Source of the DNA: Nemertoderma westbladi
Taxonomy: Eukaryota > Xenacoelomorpha > Nemertodermatida > Nemertodermatidae
DNA length: 64,000 nucleotides
NCBI GenBank assembly: GCA_032718475.1
Contig: JAUCBJ010009055.1
Span: 1-64,000, forward strand
Direction of reading: 5' to 3'
The position numbers were made by a program, and so were the translations under genes. Positions 56,504-64,000 of the stretch are shown one piece after another. A model generated the notes under the pieces. That model made no database searches and was not told the DNA's origin. It saw only the letters and a program-made list of their open reading frames with translations. The first letter of the stretch is position 1. Each line of letters begins with the position of its first letter.

Positions 56504-59500
56504 CTATGAACCCAGAGTTATACTGCCGTATTTGGGGCCTCCTGCCAATGTGTACAGGTTCTCTGAACCCAGAGTTATACTGCCGTATTTGGGGCCTCCT
56601 GCCACTGAACCCAGAGTTACACTGCCGTATTTGGGGCCTCCTGCCAATGTGTACAGGTTCCCTGAACCCAGAGTTATACTGCCGTATTTGGGGCCTCCTG
56701 CCAATGTGTACAGGTTCTCTGAACCCAGAGTTATACTGCCGTATTTGGGCCTCCTGCCACTGAACACAGAGTTACACTGCCGTATTTGGGACCTCCTGCC
56801 AATGTGTACAGGTTCCCTGAACTCAGAGTTATACTGCCGTATTTGGGGCCTCCTGCCTATGTGTACAGGTTCCCTGAACCCAGAGTTATACTGCCGTATT
56901 TGGGACCTCCTGCCAATGTGTATAGGTTCTATGAACCCAGAGTTATACTGCCGTATTTGGGGCCTCCTGCCAATGTGTACAGGTTCCCTGAACCCAGAGT
57001 TATACTGCCGTATTTGGGGCCTCCTGCCAATGTGTACAGGTTCTCTGAACCCAGAGTTATACTGCCGTATTTGGGGCCTCCTGCCACTGAACCCAGAGTT
57101 ACACTGCCGTATTTGGGGCCTCCTGCCAATGTGTACAGGTTCCCTGAACCCAGAGTTATACTGCCGTATTTGGGGCCTCCTGCCAATGTGTATAGGTTCT
57201 ATGAACCCAGAGTTATACTGCCGTATTTGGGGCCTCCTGCCAACGTGTACAGGTTCCCTGAACCCAGAGTTATACTGCCGTATTTGGGGCCTCCTGCCAA
57301 TGTGTACAGGTTCTCTGAACCCAGAGTTATACTGCCGTATTTGGGGCCTCCTGCCACTGAACCCAGAGTTACACTGCCGTATTTGGGACCTCCTGCCAAT
57401 GTGTACAGGTTCTCTGAACCCAGAGTTAATACTGCCGTATTTGGGGCCTCCTGCCACTGAACCCAGAGTTACACTGCCGTATTTGGGGCCTCCTGCCAAT
57501 GTGTACAGGTTCCCTGAACCCAGAGTTATACTGCCGTATTTGGGGCCTCCTGCCAATGTGTACAGGTTCTCTGAACCCAGAGTTATACTGCCGTATTTGG
57601 GCCTCCTGCCACTGAACCCAGAGTTACACTGCCGTATTTGGGACCTCCTGCCAATGTGTACAGGTTCCCTGAACTCAGAGTTATACTGCCGTATTTGGGG
57701 CCTCCTGCCAATGTGTACAGGTTCTATGAACCCAGAGTTATACTGCCGTATTTGGGGCCTCCTGCCAATGTGTACAGGTTCCCTGAACTCAGAGTTATAC
57801 TGCCGTATTGGGGGCCTCCTGCCAATGTGTACAGGTTCCCTGAACCCAGAGTTATACTGCCGTATTTGGGGCCTCCTGCCAATGTGTACAGGTTCTATGA
57901 ACCCAGAGTTATACTGCCGTATTTGGGGCCTCCTGCCAATGTGTACAGGTTCCCTGAACTCAGAGTTATACTGCCGTATTTGGGGCCTCCTGCCAATGTG
58001 TACAGGTTCCCTGAACCCAGAGTTATACTGCCGTATTTGGGGCCTCCTGCCAATGTGTACAGGTTCCCTGAACTCAGAGTTATACTGCCGTATTTGGGGC
58101 CTCCTGCCAATGTGTACAGGTTCCCTGAACTCAGAGTTATACTGCCGTATTTGGGGCCTCCTGCCAATGTGTACAGGTTCCCTGAACCCAGAGTTATACT
58201 GCCGTATTTGGGGCCTCCTGCCAATGTGTACAGGTTCTATGAACCCAGAGTTATACTGCCGTATTTGGGGCCTCCTGCCAATGTGTACAGGTTCTCTGAA
58301 CCCAGAGTTATACTGCCGTATTTGGGGCCTCCTGCCACTGAACCCAGAGTTACACTGCCGTATTTGGGGCCTCCTGCCAATGTGTACAGGTTCCCTGAAC
58401 CCAGAGTTATACTGCCGTATTTGGGGCCTCCTGCCAATGTGTACAGGTTCTCTGAACCCAGAGTTATACTGCCGTATTTGGGCCTCCTGCCACTGAACAC
58501 AGAGTTACACTGCCGTATTTGGGACCTCCTGCCAATGTGTACAGGTTCCCTGAACTCAGAGTTATACTGCCGTATTTGGGGCCTCCTGCCTATGTGTACA
58601 GGTTCCCTGAACCCAGAGTTATACTGCCGTATTTGGGACCTCCTGCCAATGTGTATAGGTTCTATGAACCCAGAGTTATACTGCCGTATTTGGGGCCTCC
58701 TGCCAATGTGTACAGGTTCCCTGAACCCAGAGTTATACTGCCGTATTTGGGGCCTCCTGCCAATGTGTACAGGTTCTCTGAACCCAGAGTTATACTGCCG
58801 TATTTGGGGCCTCCTGCCACTGAACCCAGAGTTACACTGCCGTATTTGGGGCCTCCTGCCAATGTGTACAGGTTCCCTGAACCCAGAGTTATACTGCCGT
58901 ATTTGGGGCCTCCTGCCAATGTGTATAGGTTCTATGAACCCAGAGTTATACTGCCGTATTTGGGGCCTCCTGCCAATGTGTACAGGTTCCCTGAACCCAG
59001 AGTTATACTGCCGTATTTGGGGCCTCCTGCCAATGTGTACAGGTTCTCTGAACCCAGAGTTATACTGCCGTATTTGGGGCCTCCTGCCACTGAACCCAGA
59101 GTTACACTGCCGTATTTGGGACCTCCTGCCAATGTGTACAGGTTCTCTGAACCCAGAGTTAATACTGCCGTATTTGGGGCCTCCTGCCACTGAACCCAGA
59201 GTTACACTGCCGTATTTGGGGCCTCCTGCCAATGTGTACAGGTTCCCTGAACCCAGAGTTATACTGCCGTATTTGGGGCCTCCTGCCAATGTGTACAGGT
59301 TCTCTGAACCCAGAGTTATACTGCCGTATTTGGGCCTCCTGCCACTGAACCCAGAGTTACACTGCCGTATTTGGGACCTCCTGCCAATGTGTACAGGTTC
59401 CCTGAACTCAGAGTTATACTGCCGTATTTGGGGCCTCTTGCCAATGTGTACAGGTTCTATGAACCCAGAGTTATACTGCCGTATTTGGGGCCTCCTGCCA

Positions 59501-62500
59501 ATGTGTACAGGTTCCCTGAACTCAGAGTTATACTGCCGTATTGGGGGCCTCCTGCCAATGTGTACAGGTTCCCTGAACCCAGAGTTATACTGCCGTATTT
59601 GGGGCCTCCTGCCAATGTGTACAGGTTCTCTGAACCCAGAGTTATACTGCCGTATTTGGGGCCTCCTGCCAATGTGTACAGGTTCCCTGAACCCAGAGTT
59701 ATACTGCCGTATTTGGGGCCTCCTGCCAATGTGTACAGGTTCCCTGAACCCAGAGTTATACTGCCGTATTTGGGGCCTCCTGCCAATGTGTACAGGTTCC
59801 CTGAACTCAGAGTTATACTGCCGTATTTGGGGCCTCCTGCCAATGTGTACAGGTTCCCTGAACCCAGAGTTATACTGCCGTATTTGGGGCCTCCTGCCAA
59901 TGTGTACAGGTTCTCTGAACCCAGAGTTATACTGCCGTATTTGGGGCCTCCTGCCAATGTGTACAGGTTCCCTGAACCCAGAGTTATACTGCCGTATTTG
60001 GGGCCTCCTGCCAATGTGTACAGGTTCCCTCAACTCAGAGTTATACTGCCGTATTTGGGGCCTCCTGCCAATGTGTACAGGTTCCCTGAACCCAGAGTTA
60101 TACTGCCGTATTTGGGGCCTCCTGCCAATGTGTACAGGTTCTATGAACCCAGAGTTATACTGCCGTATTTGGGGCCTCCTGCCAATGTGTACAGGTTCTC
60201 TGAACCCAGAGTTATACTGCCGTATTTGGGCCTCCTGCCACTGAACCCAGAGTTACACTGCCGTATTTGGGGCCTCCCGCCAATGTGTACAGGTTCTCTG
60301 AACCCAGAGTTAATACTGCCGTATTTGGGGCCTCCTGCCACTGAACCCAGAGTTACACTGCCGTATTTGGGGCCTCCTGCCAATGTGTACAGGTTCTATG
60401 AACCCAGAGTTATACTGCCGTATTTGGGACCTCCTACCAATGTGTACAGGTTCCCTGAACCCAGAGTTATACTGCCGTATTTGGGGCTTCCTGCCAATGT
60501 GTACAGGTTCCCTGAACTCAGAGTTATACTGCCGTATTTGGGGCCTCCTGCCAATGTGTACAGGTTCCCTGAACTCAGAGTTATACTGCCGTATTTGGGG
60601 CCTCCTGCCAATGTGTACAGGTTCCCTGAACCCAGAGTTATACTGCCGTATTTGGGGCCTCCTGCCAATGTGTACAGGTTCCCTGAACCCAGAGTTATAC
60701 TGCCGTATTTGGGGCCTCCTGCCAATGTGTACAGGTTCTATGAACCCAGAGTTATACTGCCGTATTTGGGGCCTCCTGCCAATGTGTACAGGTTCTATGA
60801 ACCCAGAGTTATACTGCCGTATTTGGGACCTCCTACCAATGTGTACAGGTTCCCTGAACCCAGAGTTATACTGCCGTATTTGGGGCCTCCTGCCAATGTG
60901 TACAGGTTCCCTGAACTCAGAGTTATACTGCCGTATTTGGGGCCTCCTGCCAATGTGTACAGGTTCCCTGAACTCAGAGTTATACTGCCGTATTTGGGGC
61001 CTCCTGCCAATGTGTACAGGTTCCCTGAACCCAGAGTTATACTGCCGTATTTGGGGCCTCCTGCCAATGTGTACAGGTTCTATGAACCCAGAGTTATACT
61101 GCCGTATTTGGGGCCTCCTGCCAATGTGTACAGGTTCTCTGAACCCAGAGTTATACTGCCGTATTTGGGGCCTCCTGCCACTGAACCCAGAGTTACACTG
61201 CCGTATTTGGGGCCTCCTGCCAATGTGTACAGGTTCCCTGAACCCAGAGTTATACTGCCGTATTTGGGGCCTCCTGCCAATGTGTACAGGTTCTCTGAAC
61301 CCAGAGTTATACTGCCGTATTTGGGCCTCCTGCCACTGAACACAGAGTTACACTGCCGTATTTGGGACCTCCTGCCAATGTGTACAGGTTCCCTGAACTC
61401 AGAGTTATACTGCCGTATTTGGGGCCTCCTGCCTATGTGTACAGGTTCCCTGAACCCAGAGTTATACTGCCGTATTTGGGACCTCCTGCCAATGTGTATA
61501 GGTTCTATGAACCCAGAGTTATACTGCCGTATTTGGGGCCTCCTGCCAATGTGTACAGGTTCCCTGAACCCAGAGTTATACTGCCGTATTTGGGGCCTCC
61601 TGCCAATGTGTACAGGTTCTCTGAACCCAGAGTTATACTGCCGTATTTGGGGCCTCCTGCCACTGAACCCAGAGTTACACTGCCGTATTTGGGGCCTCCT
61701 GCCAATGTGTACAGGTTCTATGAACCCAGAGTTATACTGCCGTATTTGGGGCCTCCTGCCAATGTGTACAGGTTCCCTGAACCCAGAGTTATACTGCCGT
61801 ATTTGGGGCCTCCTGCCAATGTGTACAGGTTCCCTGAACCCAGAGTTATACTGCCGTATTTGGGGCCTCCTGCCAATGTGTACAGGTTCCCTGAACTCAG
61901 AGTTATACTGCCGTATTTGGGGCCTCCTGCCAATGTGTACAGGTTCCCTGAACTCAGAGTTATACTGCCGTATTTGGGGCCTCCTGCCAATGTGTACAGG
62001 TTCCCTGAACCCAGAGTTATACTGCCGTATTTGGGGCCTCCTGCCAATGTGTACAGGTTCTATGAACCCAGAGTTATACTGCCGTATTTGGGGCCTCCTG
62101 CCAATGTGTACAGGTTCTCTGAACCCAGAGTTATACTGCCGTATTTGGGGCCTCCTGCCACTGAACCCAGAGTTACACTGCCGTATTTGGGGCCTCCTGC
62201 CAATGTGTACAGGTTCCCTGAACCCAGAGTTATACTGCCGTATTTGGGGCCTCCTGCCAATGTGTACAGGTTCTCTGAACCCAGAGTTATACTGCCGTAT
62301 TTGGGCCTCCTGCCACTGAACACAGAGTTACACTGCCGTATTTGGGACCTCCTGCCAATGTGTACAGGTTCCCTGAACTCAGAGTTATACTGCCGTATTT
62401 GGGGCCTCCTGCCTATGTGTACAGGTTCCCTGAACCCAGAGTTATACTGCCGTATTTGGGGCCTCCTGCCAATGTGTATAGGTTCTATGAACCCAGAGTT

Positions 62501-63169
62501 ATACTGCCGTATTTGGGGCCTCCTGCCAATGTGTACAGGTTCCCTGAACCCAGAGTTATACTGCCGTATTTGGGGCCTCCTGCCAATGTGTACAGGTTCT
62601 CTGAACCCAGAGTTATACTGCCGTATTTGGGGCCTCCTGCCACTGAACCCAGAGTTACACTGCCGTATTTGGGGCCTCCTGCCAATGTGTACAGGTTCCC
62701 TGAACCCAGAGTTATACTGCCGTATTTGGGGCCTCCTGCCAATGTGTACAGGTTCTATGAACCCAGAGTTATACTGCCGTATTTGGGGCCTCCTGCCAAT
62801 GTGTACAGGTTCCCTGAACCCAGAGTTATACTGCCGTATTTGGGGCCTCCTGCCAATGTGTACAGGTTCTCTGAACCCAGAGTTATACTGCCGTATTTGG
62901 GGCCTCCTGCCACTGAACCCAGAGTTACACTGCCGTATTTGGGACCTCCTGCCAATGTGTACAGGTTCTCTGAACCCAGAGTTAATACTGCCGTATTTGG
63001 GGCCTCCTGCCACTGAACACAGAGTTACACTGCCGTATTTGGGACCTCCTGCCAATGTGTACAGGTTCCCTGAACCCAGAGTTATACTGCCGTATTTGGG
63101 GCCTCCTGCCAATGTGTACAGGTTCCCTGAACCCAGAGTTATACTGCCGTATTTGGGGCCTCCTGCCAA
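56504..63169 (+). repeat. higher-order repeat copies marked by gtgtataggttc
   Basis: The stretches 56786-57460, 58519-59193 and 62342-63016 show the same monomer order, including the variants gtgtataggttc and gcctatgtg. The first two are 1,733 bp apart and the third 3,823 bp further. Confidence 0.8.
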
Positions 63170-64000
63170 TGTGTACAGGTTCTATGAACCCAGAGTTATA
63201 CTGCCGTATTTGGGGCCTCCTGCCAATGTGTACAGGTTCCCTGAACTCAGAGTTATACTGCCGTATTTGGGGCCTCCTGCCAATGTGTACAGGTTCCCTG
63301 AACCCAGAGTTATACTGCCGTATTTGGGGCCTCCTGCCAATGTGTACAGGTTCTATGAACCCAGAGTTATACTGCCGTATTTGGGGCCTCCTGCCAATGT
63401 GTACAGGTTCCCTGAACCCAGAGTTATACTGCCGTATTTGGGGCCTCCTGCCAATGTGTACAGGTTCCCTGAACCCAGAGTTATACTGCCGTATTTGGGG
63501 CCTCCTGCCAATGTGTACAGGTTCCCTGAACTCAGAGTTATACTGCCGTATTTGGGGCCTCCTGCCAATGTGTACAGGTTCCCTGAACCCAGAGTTATAC
63601 TGCCGTATTTGGGGCCTCCTGCCAATGTGTACAGGTTCTCTGAACCCAGAGTTATACTGCCGTATTTGGGGCCTCCTGCCAATGTGTACAGGTTCCCTGA
63701 ACCCAGAGTTATACTGCCGTATTTGGGGCCTCCTGCCAATGTGTACAGGTTCCCTGAACTCAGAGTTATACTGCCGTATTTGGGGCCTCCTGCCAATGTG
63801 TACAGGTTCCCTGAACCCAGAGTTATACTGCCGTATTTGGGGCCTCCTGCCAATGTGTACAGGTTCTATGAACCCAGAGTTATACTGCCGTATTTGGGGC
63901 CTCCTGCCAATGTGTACAGGTTCCCTGAACTCAGAGTTATACTGCCGTATTTGGGGCCTCCTGCCAATGTGTACAGGTTCCCTGAACCCAGAGTTATACT

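Larger units (their letters stand above)
21071..64000 (+). repeat. 57-bp satellite array, about 43 kb, running off the window
   Basis: The unit, phased at cctcctgccaatgtgtacag, is 57 bp, and about 750 units fit in the visible stretch. Main variants are ccc/tat/tct-type changes in the centre of the GGTTCnnnGAACC dyad, gaaccc versus gaactc, gggacc versus ggggcc, and ttatac versus ttacac. A 42-bp unit lacking 15 bp is common after 29.8 kb. Single-base indels (gttaatac, tttgggcc, aacccgag) and stops (gtatttag, gtaattg) break every frame repeatedly. Substitutions are not biased to synonymous sites in either open forward frame. I therefore call it noncoding satellite. The first units (21.1-22.2 kb) are among the most divergent, as expected at an array edge. 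Confidence 0.97.

Noticed and set aside
21071-64000. CRISPR-like array
   Set aside because: Units are contiguous head-to-tail with no unique spacers, and the context is eukaryotic.

Overview
This window reads as nuclear DNA of an invertebrate animal, probably an arthropod. There is no bacterial gene organisation. The recognisable genes belong to a BEL/Pao retrotransposon and a CsRn1-type Ty3/gypsy retrotransposon, both typical of invertebrates. A tRNA-derived SINE head and a very large satellite array are also present. No single-copy host gene can be supported. The species cannot be named from the sequence.

Layout: (1) 1-778 is unassigned AT-rich DNA with an 18-G run. (2) 779-11232 is a decayed BEL/Pao element. 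It has a 102-bp remnant of a 5' LTR, a long gag region broken into several frames, and a pol (RT, RNase H-like region, integrase, C-terminal DUF5641-like segment) with two offsetting frameshifts. A gag-to-RT deletion removes the zinc-knuckle and protease region. Downstream come a minisatellite ladder, an extra ORF that looks like a DEDD 3'-5' exonuclease, a hairpin, a polypurine tract and a full 571-bp 3' LTR. (3) 11233-11661 holds two small tandem arrays (13-bp and 45-bp units). (4) 11927-17009 is a young CsRn1-like Ty3/gypsy element. Its two 451-bp LTRs differ at only two positions by my reading; it has a tRNA-Trp-type primer site, gag with a CHCC finger, and an uninterrupted protease-RT-RNase H-integrase frame. 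(5) 17017-19336 is a 27-bp minisatellite cut in two by a 1,626-bp insertion that sits between an A and a T and carries a hairpin near each end. (6) 19337-20970 is unassigned AT-rich DNA with a 24-C run and a SINE-like tRNA head. (7) From about 21071 to the end lies one 57-bp satellite, about 43 kb and roughly 750 units. It contains frequent 42-bp deletion units in its right two thirds, kilobase-scale segmental duplications, one 100-N assembly gap and one 87-bp foreign insertion.

The giant stop-free frames in the satellite are an arithmetic effect: 57 is divisible by 3 and the consensus lacks stops in four of six frames. They should not be annotated as proteins. The most interesting points are the exonuclease-like ORF carried by the BEL element, the homopolymer-G tracts at which the gag reading frame changes, the LTR-end sequence at the gag-pol deletion junction, the A|T insertion with terminal hairpins, and the conserved dyad in the satellite monomer whose spacer varies.
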